DNA from: Oscillospiraceae bacterium
GTDB taxonomy: Bacteria; Bacillota; Clostridia; Oscillospirales; Oscillospiraceae
Assembly (NCBI GenBank): GCA_015067945.1
Contig: SVLM01000006.1
Span: 1 to 64,000, forward strand
Direction: 5' to 3'
DNA length: 64,000 bases
Under the pieces are notes generated by a model. That model was not told where the DNA came from. It saw only the letters and a list, made by a program, of their open reading frames with translations, and did not search any database. Position 1 is the stretch's first letter. Every line of letters begins with the position of its first letter. The position numbers and the translations under genes are program-made. Below are positions 18,346 to 27,187 of this stretch, one piece after another.

Positions 18346-19719
18346 TTATGTGGGTACAGAGCCTCGTTGGCTGTCTAAAATTTCCGTGGCATTGAACATG
18401 CCGGTAAAGGAGGTTGCGGAATGTGCCATAGCTGAGCCGGTAACCGGCAGCCGCTGGAAGGAAATAAAGTTACTGCCGATCTGGGCTCCGCTGCGACCGG
18501 AACCAAAGTCCAGATAGAAGCGGAAGCCAGCATTGTGCAGGGTGTTGAATTTGGTGCCGGAATATGCACCGATGTCACTGTTCTGAGCAAACACCAAAAT
18601 ATCGGTCTGCCCGAAAATGGGCGTAACCTCCTGCACCCATGTGTTCAGATCCTGCTGGATCTCCAGGTTGCTGACCTTGCCGTAGGCCAGATTGTTGTAG
18701 GTATAGCACGCCAGCTCATAGCCGGTCTCCCGCAGAGCAGCTACCAGTTTTTTTGCACCCTCCACCTGCTCGTTGTAGTATGCCTCGCCCTTGCTGGTCT
18801 TTACGGAGGGGTTGGTGCGGTAACCGAAGATGCCGTCATAGCCGGTGACGGACAGCACCGCCCGGGCACCCTTGTAGGAGAAATCCGGATGCTCCGCAAT
18901 AAAGCTTTCTAAAATCGGTACAAGGTCGAAATCACCGGTCACGGTATTGCCATCAGCATCCACCATTTCGCAGGTCGGCTTGCCGTTTTCGTCCACCGTC
19001 AGCCGGCTGGCGAAGCCGGAATTTTCCATATAGGTGTAGTAATTTAGGTTCGTCTGCGTCAAAACCAGGGGCTTTCTGCCCAAGGGAAGCTGCAGGGATT
19101 TTGCCTCACAGGTGGTGTTGCCGCTGTCGTCGCTCTGGCAGGAGAAAATGTCGTCCAGACTCACCAGTACATAGCCGTTGTCGTACAGCTGCTGCAGAAT
19201 CTGCTTAAATTCCTCAGTAGTTACGAAATTCTTGTTGTAGGAAGAGCCGTAGCTTTGATTGGAAAATGCCTGAGCGGGATTGACAATCAGCCCGTGGAAG
19301 GACAGATTCACGATTTGGGAGGGGTCGGCCCAGGTCACCATTTGGCTTGCCTGCTGAGCGTATTCGCCACGCTTGTAGGCAAGCTCCGGGAATGCGGACT
19401 TGTCTCCGGTGAAGCTGTCCAGCACCGCAACTGCCTGCTGGAATTCAAAATCCAGTGCCAGTTTTTCTGCCTGCTGCAGCAGCTGCTGAACCTCCAGCCT
19501 CTGCTGTACCATTGCCGGATCCTCCGTCGGGTCTGTGGCCAACTGCTGATTCTGATTGTCCTGAATACTCAAGCGGCTCAGGGAGCCGATGATGAATATA
19601 AGGATCAGGACCACCGCGATGCCCAAAATAATCGTGGGCAGGTAAGCCTCCTTGAAAATCTCCATTTTCGATTTTTTCCGTCTGCGGGGATTGGGATGCC
19701 GTTGATGCATTTGCTCCAT
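18346..19719 (-). CDS. Membrane-anchored polysaccharide-deacetylase-like protein
   Basis: A 457-residue protein with a basic N-terminus, one membrane helix (about residues 27-47) and an external domain. Residues 60-120 look helical (LQQAEKLALDFEFQQAVAVL). The rest resembles the NodB-type deacetylase barrel: LSFHGLIVNPAQAF, a VLSVTGYDGIFGYR segment and LACYTYNNLAYG. The canonical catalytic TFDDG is not present; PLVLTQTNLNYYTYM stands at the comparable place. It may be a non-catalytic wall-binding relative or use a changed mechanism. No partner genes are adjacent. The deacetylase assignment is moderate. Confidence 0.68.
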   Translation of the reverse strand: MEQMHQRHPNPRRRKKSKMEIFKEAYLPTIILGIAVVLILIFIIGSLSRLSIQDNQNQQLATDPTEDPAMVQQRLEVQQLLQQAEKLALDFEFQQAVAVLDSFTGDKSAFPELAYKRGEYAQQASQMVTWADPSQIVNLSFHGLIVNPAQAFSNQSYGSSYNKNFVTTEEFKQILQQLYDNGYVLVSLDDIFSCQSDDSGNTTCEAKSLQLPLGRKPLVLTQTNLNYYTYMENSGFASRLTVDENGKPTCEMVDADGNTVTGDFDLVPILESFIAEHPDFSYKGARAVLSVTGYDGIFGYRTNPSVKTSKGEAYYNEQVEGAKKLVAALRETGYELACYTYNNLAYGKVSNLEIQQDLNTWVQEVTPIFGQTDILVFAQNSDIGAYSGTKFNTLHNAGFRFYLDFGSGRSGAQIGSNFISFQRLPVTGSAMAHSATSFTGMFNATEILDSQRGSVPT

Positions 19720-19808
19720 AATCGTCCCTGCCTTTCGAACATATTTTAGATTATTATACCTGTAAAATACTGTAAATGCAAGATGTTCCCGTGGAAATTA
19801 CGAAAGGA

Positions 19809-19837
19809 TTGCATTTTTCGGCAGTATTTGCTATAAT
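19809..19837 (+). promoter_or_regulatory. Promoter of the CAT-fold gene
   Basis: TTGCAT (19809-19814), 17 nt, TATAAT (19832-19837), about 30 nt before the start codon. Confidence 0.65.
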
Positions 19838-19867
19838 GTTTCCCATCACGGCAAAGGAGAACATACC

Positions 19868-20755
19868 ATGAAAAAAGAGAAGCGTAAGTGGGGCGACCGA
19901 AAGGACGGCATTTGGCTGAAGGATATTCCTGCCATGAACCGAATCATGCCTACCCTGATGCCCAACCGTGCGGACAACGAGGCCTATATCAATGTGGATA
20001 TCGACGCCCGTCCTTTGGTTGCATATCTGGAAAAGCTCAACGAGGGAAGAACCGAGGATAAGTATACCTTTTTCCACCTGATTAGTGCCGCTATCGGCAA
20101 GGCATTTATTCTCCGCCCTAAGATGAACCGCTTTGTTTGCAATAATAAGGTTTATCAACGCCGGGATGTGAGTGTGGCATTTACGGTCAAAAAGCGTTTT
20201 GATGACCACGCGGAAGAAGCCCTGGCCTTTTTTAAATACGACCCCAAGGAAACATTGGAAAGCTACCACGAGAAGATCATGAAGGTGATCCACCAAACCA
20301 AGAGCTACGAGGAGAAGGATACCTCCACCGGTGCTATGGACATCGTTTGCAAGCTGCCTCAGTGGATCATTACCGCCATCGTCAAGTGTGTACTGTGGCT
20401 GGATAAGCATGGCTGGGCACCGGAATTCCTCATCGGCTCCGACCCCAACCACGCTGCCATTTTTCTGACCAACCTGGGTTCTATCGGCCTGCCCGGCGGC
20501 TACCACCATCTGGTCAATTGGGGCACCAATTCCTGCTTCGTGGTCGTCGGTAAGAAATTTATGAAGATGGACTACGACAAAGACGGCAACGGTGATTTTC
20601 ACGAGGTTATCCCCCTGGGCGTTACTCTGGACGAGCGTATTGCCGACGGATATTACTACTCCGGCACCATGGCTCTTGTGAAGGAACTTTTGGAGCATCC
20701 CTGGCTGCTGGAAATGCCTGCGGATGAGCCGGTGGAGTATTCCATAAAGAAGTAA
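19868..20755 (+). CDS. CAT/E2-acyltransferase-fold protein
   Basis: A 295-residue soluble protein related to chloramphenicol acetyltransferase and the 2-oxoacid dehydrogenase E2 catalytic domain. It has the family's TFFHLISAAIGKAF segment, SVAFTVKKRF, and a C-terminal LDERIADGYYYSG at the place of the catalytic H-R-x-x-D-G motif. The catalytic His appears to be Glu, so acyl transfer by the usual mechanism is doubtful. There is no lipoyl domain and no dehydrogenase genes are nearby. Related proteins in Clostridia are annotated loosely as acyltransferases; the substrate is unknown. Confidence 0.78.
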   Translation: MKKEKRKWGDRKDGIWLKDIPAMNRIMPTLMPNRADNEAYINVDIDARPLVAYLEKLNEGRTEDKYTFFHLISAAIGKAFILRPKMNRFVCNNKVYQRRDVSVAFTVKKRFDDHAEEALAFFKYDPKETLESYHEKIMKVIHQTKSYEEKDTSTGAMDIVCKLPQWIITAIVKCVLWLDKHGWAPEFLIGSDPNHAAIFLTNLGSIGLPGGYHHLVNWGTNSCFVVVGKKFMKMDYDKDGNGDFHEVIPLGVTLDERIADGYYYSGTMALVKELLEHPWLLEMPADEPVEYSIKK

Positions 20756-20761
20756 TTTCCC

Positions 20762-20790
20762 TTGACAGAAAACTGTTGTAGCAGTATAAT
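20762..20790 (+). promoter_or_regulatory. Consensus tRNA promoter
   Basis: Perfect TTGACA (20762-20767), 17 nt, perfect TATAAT (20785-20790), 28 bp before tRNA-Ala. Confidence 0.9.
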
Positions 20791-20817
20791 TTTGCTGCGG
20801 CCAATGCCGCAGCCTAC

Positions 20818-20893
20818 GGGCTTGTAGCTCAGTTGGGAGAGCGTACGGTTCGCATCCGTAAGGTCGAGGGTTCGATCCCCTTCAAGTCCACCA
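20818..20893 (+). tRNA. tRNA-Ala(CGC)
   Basis: A 76-nt cloverleaf. Acceptor GGGCTTG pairs with CAAGTCC, including the G3-U70 pair that marks alanine tRNAs. The D arm is GCTC/GAGC. The anticodon stem TACGG/CCGTA carries loop TTCGCAT, giving anticodon CGC. The T arm has loop TTCGATC, and CCA is encoded. Confidence 0.95.
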
Positions 20894-20930
20894 AAAAAAG
20901 AGAACCACCCACGGGTGGTTCTCTTTTTTT
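20894..20930 (+). terminator. tRNA-Ala terminator
   Basis: Stem AGAGAACCACCC/GGGTGGTTCTCT flanked by A and T tracts, directly after the encoded CCA. Confidence 0.9.
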
Positions 20931-20946
20931 GGATATGGTAGTACCC

Positions 20947-21000
20947 TTGGCTCCCTCTTTGAGGGAGCTGACATAAATTGCAGATTTTTGACTGAGGGAG
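20947..21000. repeat. Dispersed intergenic repeat
   Basis: TTGGCTCCCTCTTTGAGGGA begins a short hairpin followed by AATTGCAGATTTTTG and a GAGGGAG end. A second, diverged copy lies at 36450-36504 with the same ATTGCAGATTTTTG core. Confidence 0.75.
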
Positions 21001-21017
21001 TTTCCGTTGGTCAACCG

Positions 21018-22418
21018 TTATGATTCAGACTCTCCATCCTCCACCAACCGGGTCTTACCAAGCTGCACCTTATGATAGTAAGCCGCAGTCAAAATTGTGC
21101 ACAGCAACCAACCCGCCGGATAGCTCATCGCAATCGGCAGAATCTCGTTGCACACTTTGGACATAATGAACAGATAAACCTGGCGGAATGCCACAAAGGA
21201 CGACAGCATGATAATCATAGGAGCCCGGGAATTGCCCGCACCACGGAGGGCACTGCTGTATACCTGATTGAAGCAGCACAGCAGATAGAAGGGTGACAGC
21301 CACTGCAGCAGCAGCGTGCCGTATTCCACCACTTGGGGATCAGCGTTGAAGAACCGAACAATAGGCTGTGCAAAGATCATCACCGGTACACTCAGAATCG
21401 CTGTTGCACCCAGTGCCCAAAACAGAGCTACCCGGACGCCCTGCCGGGCACGATCCGGTTGATTGCGGCCCAAATTCTGCCCCACAAAGGTGGTGGAAGC
21501 CAGAGAAATGGACTGCATGGGCAAAAACAGCAGCTGATCGACCTTGGCGTAGGTGGTCCAGCCGGACATGCAGAACTCGCCAAAGTGATTGATGTAGGAC
21601 TGTACAAAAATATTGGAGAATGAGGTAATTGCCATCTGCAGTGCCGCCGGGATACCCACTGTAAAGATCTTTTTCAGCATATCCCAGTGGATTTTCAACT
21701 CCTTGGGAATTAGCCTGATGCAGGCGTCGGTACGCAGCAGGGTAATGATGATCAGCACAGCGGAGGTGCCTTGGGCGATGATGGTCGCCAACGCCACACC
21801 GGCAACACCCATGTTGAAGCACAATACAAACACCAGATCCAGCACAATGTTGATCACCGCACTGACAACCAGAAAATAGAAGGGTCTTTGTGAATCGCCC
21901 ACTGCCCGCAGAATACCCGAGCCGATGTTATAGAACATCAGTCCCAGTATGCCTGCAAAATAGATGGATAGGTAGGTGGTGGCTTCGCCCCGAACCTCCA
22001 TAGGCATATTGATCAGCTGCAGCATCAGCGGAATCATCACTACGCCCAGTACGGTAAAAACAACGCCAAGAAGCAGCGTCATCAGCAGGGAGGTGTGTAC
22101 CGTCTGCTTTACCTTGTCCGGCTGCTGGGCACCGTAATACTGGCTAATCACAACGCCTGCACCGGAGGAAAGACCCATAAAAAAGCCGATCAGCATATTC
22201 ACAATGGGACCTACAGTGCCAACAGCAGAATACGCCCGGTTGTTGACGTAGTTGCCAACCACCCAGGTATCTACGGTGTTGTAAAGCTGCTGAAAAATAT
22301 TGCCGATCAGCAGCGGCAGGGCGAAGGCGAGAATATGCCGGGTGATGCTCCCCTCGGTCATATCTACATCTCTACGTTTGCCCGGTGCCAATTTAGGGAA
22401 CCGTTTTTGTAAGGTCAT
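21018..22418 (-). CDS. MATE-family multidrug/cation exporter
   Basis: A 466-residue integral membrane protein with about 12 hydrophobic helices in two halves, typical of MATE transporters, which exchange Na+ or H+ for organic cations or drugs. Family features include LPLLIGNIFQQLYNTVDTWV in helix 1 and FNQVYSSALRGAGNSR in the second half. The start is 20 bp after the mntP stop on the same strand, so it probably shares the mntP message and its manganese riboswitch. The substrate is unknown. The ribosome site is weak, in line with coupled translation. Confidence 0.88.
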   Translation of the reverse strand: MTLQKRFPKLAPGKRRDVDMTEGSITRHILAFALPLLIGNIFQQLYNTVDTWVVGNYVNNRAYSAVGTVGPIVNMLIGFFMGLSSGAGVVISQYYGAQQPDKVKQTVHTSLLMTLLLGVVFTVLGVVMIPLMLQLINMPMEVRGEATTYLSIYFAGILGLMFYNIGSGILRAVGDSQRPFYFLVVSAVINIVLDLVFVLCFNMGVAGVALATIIAQGTSAVLIIITLLRTDACIRLIPKELKIHWDMLKKIFTVGIPAALQMAITSFSNIFVQSYINHFGEFCMSGWTTYAKVDQLLFLPMQSISLASTTFVGQNLGRNQPDRARQGVRVALFWALGATAILSVPVMIFAQPIVRFFNADPQVVEYGTLLLQWLSPFYLLCCFNQVYSSALRGAGNSRAPMIIMLSSFVAFRQVYLFIMSKVCNEILPIAMSYPAGWLLCTILTAAYYHKVQLGKTRLVEDGESES

Positions 22419-22438
22419 TTGCCATCACATTTCTTTCT

Positions 22439-23023
22439 TTAAAACCAACTGGTAATGAAAATCTCTAAACCGATTACGATCAGAATAATACCGCCGAAGA
22501 TGCCTGCCTTACCGGCCAGCTTAGTGCCGGCCTTCTTGCCTATGTACAAGCCTGCCAGACAGATACCGAAGGTCACAGCCGCAATAATGCCTGCAGCCAC
22601 CACTGCCATGATCAGGGTATGCTCCGCAATGGTAAAGCCGACGCTGAGTGCATCAATGGAGGTTGCAACACCCTGCACCAGCAGTCCAACAAAGGTCACC
22701 TTTGTAATTTCGCAGGCACCGTCTTTGCACTTAATACCCTCGCAGAGCATCTTGCCGCCGATATAGCACAGCAGTACCAGAGCAATCCAGGGAATTGCTG
22801 CACCAAAGGCAGCGAAATGCTCCACAATGGTATGTACGCAGACCCAGCCGATCAAGGGCATCAGTCCCTGAAAAACACCGAAGACACCGGCAGCCAGACA
22901 CATTTTCCGGGGACGCATTCCCGGCTCATTCAGGCCGTTGGCCAAGGATACGGAAAATGCATCCATGGCCAGTCCGATGCCAAGCAAAATACTGTTAAAG
23001 AAAAAAACAAAATTCCAATCCAT
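22439..23023 (-). CDS. mntP: Manganese efflux pump MntP
   Basis: A 194-residue membrane protein with six helices in two repeats, each with the family's small-residue and Asp motif: LAMDAFSVSLANGL near residue 20 and ATSIDALSVGF near 125. MntP exports Mn2+ when it is in excess. The ATG at 23023 (MDWNFVFFFN) is chosen because the longer upstream frame runs through the riboswitch. The yybP-ykoY aptamer directly upstream confirms the function independently. Confidence 0.93.
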   Translation of the reverse strand: MDWNFVFFFNSILLGIGLAMDAFSVSLANGLNEPGMRPRKMCLAAGVFGVFQGLMPLIGWVCVHTIVEHFAAFGAAIPWIALVLLCYIGGKMLCEGIKCKDGACEITKVTFVGLLVQGVATSIDALSVGFTIAEHTLIMAVVAAGIIAAVTFGICLAGLYIGKKAGTKLAGKAGIFGGIILIVIGLEIFITSWF

Positions 23024-23122
23024 TCGCACACTTCCCAAAATAAAAATACTCAGTTTGGCAAAGCCATACCTGAGCATCTGTCTAAACATATAAAGTGCCC
23101 ATGTATCACCCTTGAAGAAATA

Positions 23123-23208
23123 CATGAGTCTCGCAATTTGAAGCAAGCCAGGCTCTCGCCAGTATGTTGACTTGCTACATGCCGAAGCACGCTCGCTACT
23201 CCCTCACG
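23123..23208 (-). promoter_or_regulatory. yybP-ykoY manganese riboswitch
   Basis: Read on minus, the segment has the family's signature blocks in order: GTGAGGGAGTAGC, then GTCAACATAC, then GCGAGACTCA, with P1 formed by CGTGAG and CTCATG. The 3' strand of P1 overlaps a downstream CATGTAT/ATACATG hairpin (about 23098-23126), which gives a competing fold as an expression platform. It controls mntP and probably the MATE gene after it. Confidence 0.9.
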
Positions 23209-23289
23209 AACAAGAAAATTTTACCACAACCCCATAGGAAAGTCAACCCCGTCACATTTCTGGATATGGGTCGATATCATATGTTGTTC

Positions 23290-23318
23290 TTGACAAAATT
23301 GGGCCTGCAAAGTATAAT
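23290..23318 (+). promoter_or_regulatory. Promoter of the FAD-dehydrogenase operon
   Basis: Perfect TTGACA (23290-23295), 17 nt, perfect TATAAT (23313-23318). Confidence 0.85.
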
Positions 23319-23355
23319 ATTTGTCGGTAAAAATGAACAAATGCGAGGAATGTAT

Positions 23356-24729
23356 ATGAAATATGACGTTTTGATTATCGGAGCAGGACCCGGTGGCATT
23401 TTTTCTGCCTACGAGCTGATGAAGCTGCAGCCGGAGCTAAAGGTGGCGGTACTGGAAACCGGCAACCCCCTGCACAAGCGGAATTGCCCCATTGACGGCA
23501 AGAAAATCAAATCCTGCATCGGTTGTAAGCCCTGCTCTATCATGAATGGCTTTGGCGGTGCCGGTGCGTTCTCTGACGGAAAATATAACATCACCAACCA
23601 GTTTGGCGGCACACTGTATGAGTACATCGGCAAGCAGGAAGCCCTGGATCTGATGCACTATGTGGACGAAATCAATCTAGCCTTTGGCGGTCAGGGCACA
23701 AAGCTCTACTCCACCGCCAATACCGCCATTAAAAAGCAGTGTCTGCAGAGTGGTCTGCACCTGCTGGATGCCTCCGTCCGCCATCTGGGCACAGACGTGA
23801 ATTACATCGTCCTGGAAAACCTCTATAACCTGCTCAAAGATAAGGTGGAATTCCACTTCAATACCCCTGTTGCCAAGGTAGAAAAAATTGAGGATGGTTA
23901 CCGGGTAATCACCGAAAAGGGCGATGTGTTTGAAGGCCAGAAGTGTATTATTTCCGCTGGCCGCAGCGGCAGTAAATGGATGGAAACTGTCTGTAAGGAT
24001 TTGCAGATTCCCACCAAGAGCAACCGTGTGGACATCGGCGTCCGGGTGGAATTGCCTGCGGCCGTGTTCTCCCATTTGACCGATGAGCTGTACGAAAGCA
24101 AGATCGTTTACCGTACCGAAAAGTACGGTGACTTGGTTCGTACCTTCTGCATGAACCCAAAGGGGGCAGTGGTTAATGAGAATACCAATGGCATCGTCAC
24201 CGTCAACGGCCACAGCTACGAGGATCCTGCCAAGCAGACGGAAAATACCAACTTCGCCCTGCTGGTAGCCAAGCACTTCTCTGAACCCTTCAAGGATTCC
24301 AATGGCTATGGCGAATCCATCGCCCGGCTGAGCAATATGCTGGGTGGCGGTGTGATCGTCCAGCGTTTCGGTGATCTGATCCGTGGCCGCCGCAGCACGC
24401 CGGATCGCATCCGTGAGTCCTTCACCACACCCACCCTGATGGCCACCCCCGGTGATTTGAGTCTGGTCATTCCCAAGAGAATTCTGGACGGAATCATTGA
24501 AATGATCTACGCCTTGGATCAGGTCGCTCCCGGCACCGCCAACGATGACACCCTCCTTTACGGTGTGGAGGTCAAGTTCTACAATATGGAAGTTTCTTTG
24601 GATAACAACCTGCAGACTATCCACCCGAACTTGTTTGTCATCGGTGACTGCAGCGGCATCACCCATTCTCTGTCCCATGCCTCCGCCAGTGGTGTCCATG
24701 TGGCCAGATACCTGAGCCAAAACCTATGA
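23356..24729 (+). CDS. FAD-dependent dehydrogenase (COG2509-type)
   Basis: A 457-residue flavoprotein with an N-terminal dinucleotide-binding motif (DVLIIGAGPGGIFSAYEL), a Cys-rich segment (CPIDGK...CIGCKPCSI) and the family hallmark GFGGAGAFSDGKYN. A C-terminal FAD-binding GDCSGITHSLSHASASG follows. This group of uncharacterised dehydrogenases is widespread in anaerobes; the substrate is unknown. The ATG at 23356 has GAGG 7 nt upstream; the longer open frame crosses the promoter. It overlaps the next gene by 4 nt. Confidence 0.9.
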   Translation: MKYDVLIIGAGPGGIFSAYELMKLQPELKVAVLETGNPLHKRNCPIDGKKIKSCIGCKPCSIMNGFGGAGAFSDGKYNITNQFGGTLYEYIGKQEALDLMHYVDEINLAFGGQGTKLYSTANTAIKKQCLQSGLHLLDASVRHLGTDVNYIVLENLYNLLKDKVEFHFNTPVAKVEKIEDGYRVITEKGDVFEGQKCIISAGRSGSKWMETVCKDLQIPTKSNRVDIGVRVELPAAVFSHLTDELYESKIVYRTEKYGDLVRTFCMNPKGAVVNENTNGIVTVNGHSYEDPAKQTENTNFALLVAKHFSEPFKDSNGYGESIARLSNMLGGGVIVQRFGDLIRGRRSTPDRIRESFTTPTLMATPGDLSLVIPKRILDGIIEMIYALDQVAPGTANDDTLLYGVEVKFYNMEVSLDNNLQTIHPNLFVIGDCSGITHSLSHASASGVHVARYLSQNL

Positions 24730-25142
24730 AGGTAATCGTCAGTGCCTGTCTGCTGGGCGAAAACTGTAAATATAACGGCGGCAACAATTACAGCCAGCAG
24801 GTTGTAAATTTTGTGAAGGGTAGGGAAGTGATCCCGGTTTGTCCGGAGGTTATGGCAGGGCTGGGCGTACCCCGGACCCCCATCGAGATCTGCGGCGACC
24901 GTGTTATCTCCAAGGACGGTGTGGATGTTACCGAGAGCCTGATCCGCGGTGTAAAGGCCATCCTTTCGCAAATTGCCGATGAGGACATTGAATGTGCCAT
25001 TTTGAAATCCCGCAGCCCCACCTGCGGTGTCCGTCAGGTCTATGACGGTACCTTTACCGGCACCTTGACCGACGGCTCCGGCATTTTGGCCGCAGCATTG
25101 AAAATGTTTGGCATTCCCGTTATCGATGCAGAAGATTTATAA
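24726..25142 (+). CDS. DUF523 protein
   Basis: A 138-residue DUF523-family protein. It has the characteristic start KVIVSACLLGENCKYNGG, a VCPEVMAGLGVPRTPIEI segment and LKSRSPTCG, with conserved Cys at several points that suggest metal or sulfur chemistry. Function unknown. The ATGA overlap with the FAD dehydrogenase indicates translational coupling. A terminator follows within 10 bp. Confidence 0.9.
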   Translation: MKVIVSACLLGENCKYNGGNNYSQQVVNFVKGREVIPVCPEVMAGLGVPRTPIEICGDRVISKDGVDVTESLIRGVKAILSQIADEDIECAILKSRSPTCGVRQVYDGTFTGTLTDGSGILAAALKMFGIPVIDAEDL

Positions 25143-25146
25143 TGTA

Positions 25147-25178
25147 AAAACCAGGGTGTTTCCACCCTGGTTTCTTTT
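25147..25178. terminator. Bidirectional terminator
   Basis: AAACCAGGGTG/CACCCTGGTTT stem with T tracts on both sides, between the convergent DUF523 and kinase genes. The same stem sequence recurs at 28043-28064. Confidence 0.85.
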
Positions 25179-26271
25179 ATTTCTGCCACAGCTTTTGTGC
25201 CAGTGCCACAGCACCGGTTACCGGCTCCACATCCAGTACAGATATCCGGAAGCGGCCCGACTCTGTCAGAGCATTTTTTAGATGCTCGATGATGCAGGGC
25301 TGCTCGGTTAGCCCACCGGCAATAACCACCCGGACGTTTTTGTTTCGAAAATGCTTTCCTGCGGTCTCTATGATCCCGGCAGCAACGCACATATTTCTGC
25401 GAATAATTGCATCAGCCACCTTGTCACCGGCCTGTGCGGCGGCGAAAACCGTTGGAGCAAGGGATGCAATCCATTTCTTGCCGCCTTCATAGACCTGCCG
25501 CAGCAGTGCCTGTGTGCCATCCGGATAAAGCTCGCCGATATTTTTTGCCAGGATTCCGCCTTCCGCGGCACCGTCTACAGTAGCAAAATAGTGCTTCAAT
25601 GCATCCTGGCCAATATTATACGCACTGCCGCCCTCGTCCACAAGATAGCCCCAGCCGGCAGTTCTGGAAATAACCCTGCCGCAGCGGGACCAAGCACAGA
25701 TGCCCGTTCCGAGAATCAGGGTAATGCCGTCCTCCTCGCCAAGACCGGCCTGCATAATATTGCAGTTGTCGCTGTCGCAATCAAACATTTGGAATTGGAA
25801 ATTCTGAAAGAAGGCCGCGAGTTGCTTCTTCATCGTAGCACCGCCGGCAATACCGGCAAAGGCAACCACACGGGACAATGAGATCCCCTCGCAGATCTCA
25901 TAGATGCCCTTTCGCAGCACCTGCATGGCTCTTTCCATGCCAATATCCACGGGATTGCAGCAATCCGTCAGGAGGCTGCGAAGGTGTTTTCCGGTGCTGT
26001 CCGCAAGAATCATGGCAGTTTTGGTACCACCACCGTCAATTCCGAGAAAATAAACTTCACCCTCGTCGCTGAACAGCTCCTCAATGCTGACGCAAAGACG
26101 TCTGCAGAGGGAGAACAGCCCCTCAATATCCGGGATTCCGCAAGCACATTCCCACTTGCTGACAGTCTTTTCCGAATAACCGATGGCACGGCCAAGCTCC
26201 ACCTGGGTCAAACCGGCGGCTTTGCGAAGTCGACGCAGGTTCGCGGCAAACCGTTTCTCGTAGTTTTCCAT
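25177..26271 (-). CDS. XRE-type HTH fused to BadF/BadG-type amino-sugar kinase
   Basis: A 364-residue two-part protein. Residues 1-68 form a Cro/C1-type helix-turn-helix (FAANLRRLRKAAGLTQVELG, then SEKTVSKWECACGIPDIE). Residues 73-364 are an actin-fold kinase of the BadF/BadG family, with phosphate-1 GIDGGGTKTAMILAD, FAGIAGG, ILGTGICAW, GWGYLVDEGGSAY and IAGGLTEQP. Kinases of this family include MurK, which phosphorylates MurNAc and GlcNAc. murQ lies 4 bp upstream and nagB follows the same theme, so an amino-sugar kinase role is likely. The fusion suggests it may also regulate DNA in response to sugar, as ROK repressors do with a different HTH; that is inference. Confidence 0.86.
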   Translation of the reverse strand: MENYEKRFAANLRRLRKAAGLTQVELGRAIGYSEKTVSKWECACGIPDIEGLFSLCRRLCVSIEELFSDEGEVYFLGIDGGGTKTAMILADSTGKHLRSLLTDCCNPVDIGMERAMQVLRKGIYEICEGISLSRVVAFAGIAGGATMKKQLAAFFQNFQFQMFDCDSDNCNIMQAGLGEEDGITLILGTGICAWSRCGRVISRTAGWGYLVDEGGSAYNIGQDALKHYFATVDGAAEGGILAKNIGELYPDGTQALLRQVYEGGKKWIASLAPTVFAAAQAGDKVADAIIRRNMCVAAGIIETAGKHFRNKNVRVVIAGGLTEQPCIIEHLKNALTESGRFRISVLDVEPVTGAVALAQKLWQK

Positions 26272-26275
26272 TTTG

Positions 26276-27079
26276 TTACCTGCTTTCTACCGCCCGACGA
26301 ATATTCCAATCATTGGCCTGCAGTGCCGCAATGGCTTCAGCCTCACCGCAATGCAGGATCTCACAGACAATGCTGATCACGCGTCTTTTCAGTTTTTCGT
26401 TGGAGGGCTTCAGATTGATCATCATATTTTCATAGACCATACCCAGCCGGATCATTACGCAGGTGGAAAGCATATTGGTCACCATTTTCTGTGCTGTGCC
26501 TGCCTTCATACGGGTAGAGCCGGTGACAGCTTCCGGACCCGTGTCCGTTACAATGGATATATCAGCCAGTTCATCCAATTGGCTGCCGCAGTTGCTGGTG
26601 ATGCCTACAGTCACACAGCCAAGGGCTTTGGCATAACGTATGGCCTCAGCAACATATGCAGCATTTCCTGCTGCAGAAATTCCGACGATCACATCATCAG
26701 CCGTAACATTTCGCTCCTGCAGATCCCGAATTCCGGCTTCCGCTCCATCCTCAGCATTCTCCGATGCTCGGAACATACATTCATTGCCACCGGCCATAAT
26801 ACCCATAACCGTTTCCGGGGAAACACCGTATGTAGGGGGACACTCGGCGGCATCCAGCACACCAAGGCGACCGGAGCTGCCGGCACCGATGTAGATCAGA
26901 CGACCGCCTATACGCATCTGTTTTTCAATGGCATCGCAGGCGAGGGTGATCTGGGGAATTGCTTCACCGACTGCCTTGGCAGCATTCATATTCTCAATTT
27001 GGATCAATTCCAAAATTTCTTGGGTGGAGCACTGATCGATATGCATGGTGTTCGGATTTCTCTGCTCTGTTTTCAGCAT
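26276..27079 (-). CDS. murQ: N-acetylmuramic acid 6-phosphate etherase
   Basis: MurQ cleaves the lactyl ether of MurNAc-6-phosphate to give GlcNAc-6-phosphate during cell-wall recycling. The 267-residue product has the SIS-domain motif YIGAGSSGRLGVLDAAECPP, ISAAGNAAYV, and STRMKAGTAQK, plus a UBA-like C-terminal helix (ALQANDWNIRRAV). It is somewhat shorter than E. coli MurQ. The ATG at 27079 has GGAGG 7 nt upstream. It is the first gene of an operon with the HTH-kinase. Confidence 0.95.
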   Translation of the reverse strand: MLKTEQRNPNTMHIDQCSTQEILELIQIENMNAAKAVGEAIPQITLACDAIEKQMRIGGRLIYIGAGSSGRLGVLDAAECPPTYGVSPETVMGIMAGGNECMFRASENAEDGAEAGIRDLQERNVTADDVIVGISAAGNAAYVAEAIRYAKALGCVTVGITSNCGSQLDELADISIVTDTGPEAVTGSTRMKAGTAQKMVTNMLSTCVMIRLGMVYENMMINLKPSNEKLKRRVISIVCEILHCGEAEAIAALQANDWNIRRAVESR

Positions 27080-27109
27080 TGTAATTCCTCCAATCTGTTC
27101 CATGGGTAT

Positions 27110-27138
27110 AGGATACACAAGCGGATTCCTCTTGTCAA
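27110..27138 (-). promoter_or_regulatory. murQ-kinase operon promoter
   Basis: On minus: TTGACA (27133-27138), 17 nt, TATCCT (27110-27115). It is a possible target of the HTH part of the kinase fusion. Confidence 0.7.
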
Positions 27139-27187
27139 TCGTCTTTTGTGAGTGAGCTTCAGAAAAATCTCCTAATGGGAGAGTTCG

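Noticed and set aside
23024-23146. 41-codon N-terminal extension of mntP
   Set aside because: It overlaps the 3' part of the yybP-ykoY aptamer and its expression platform.
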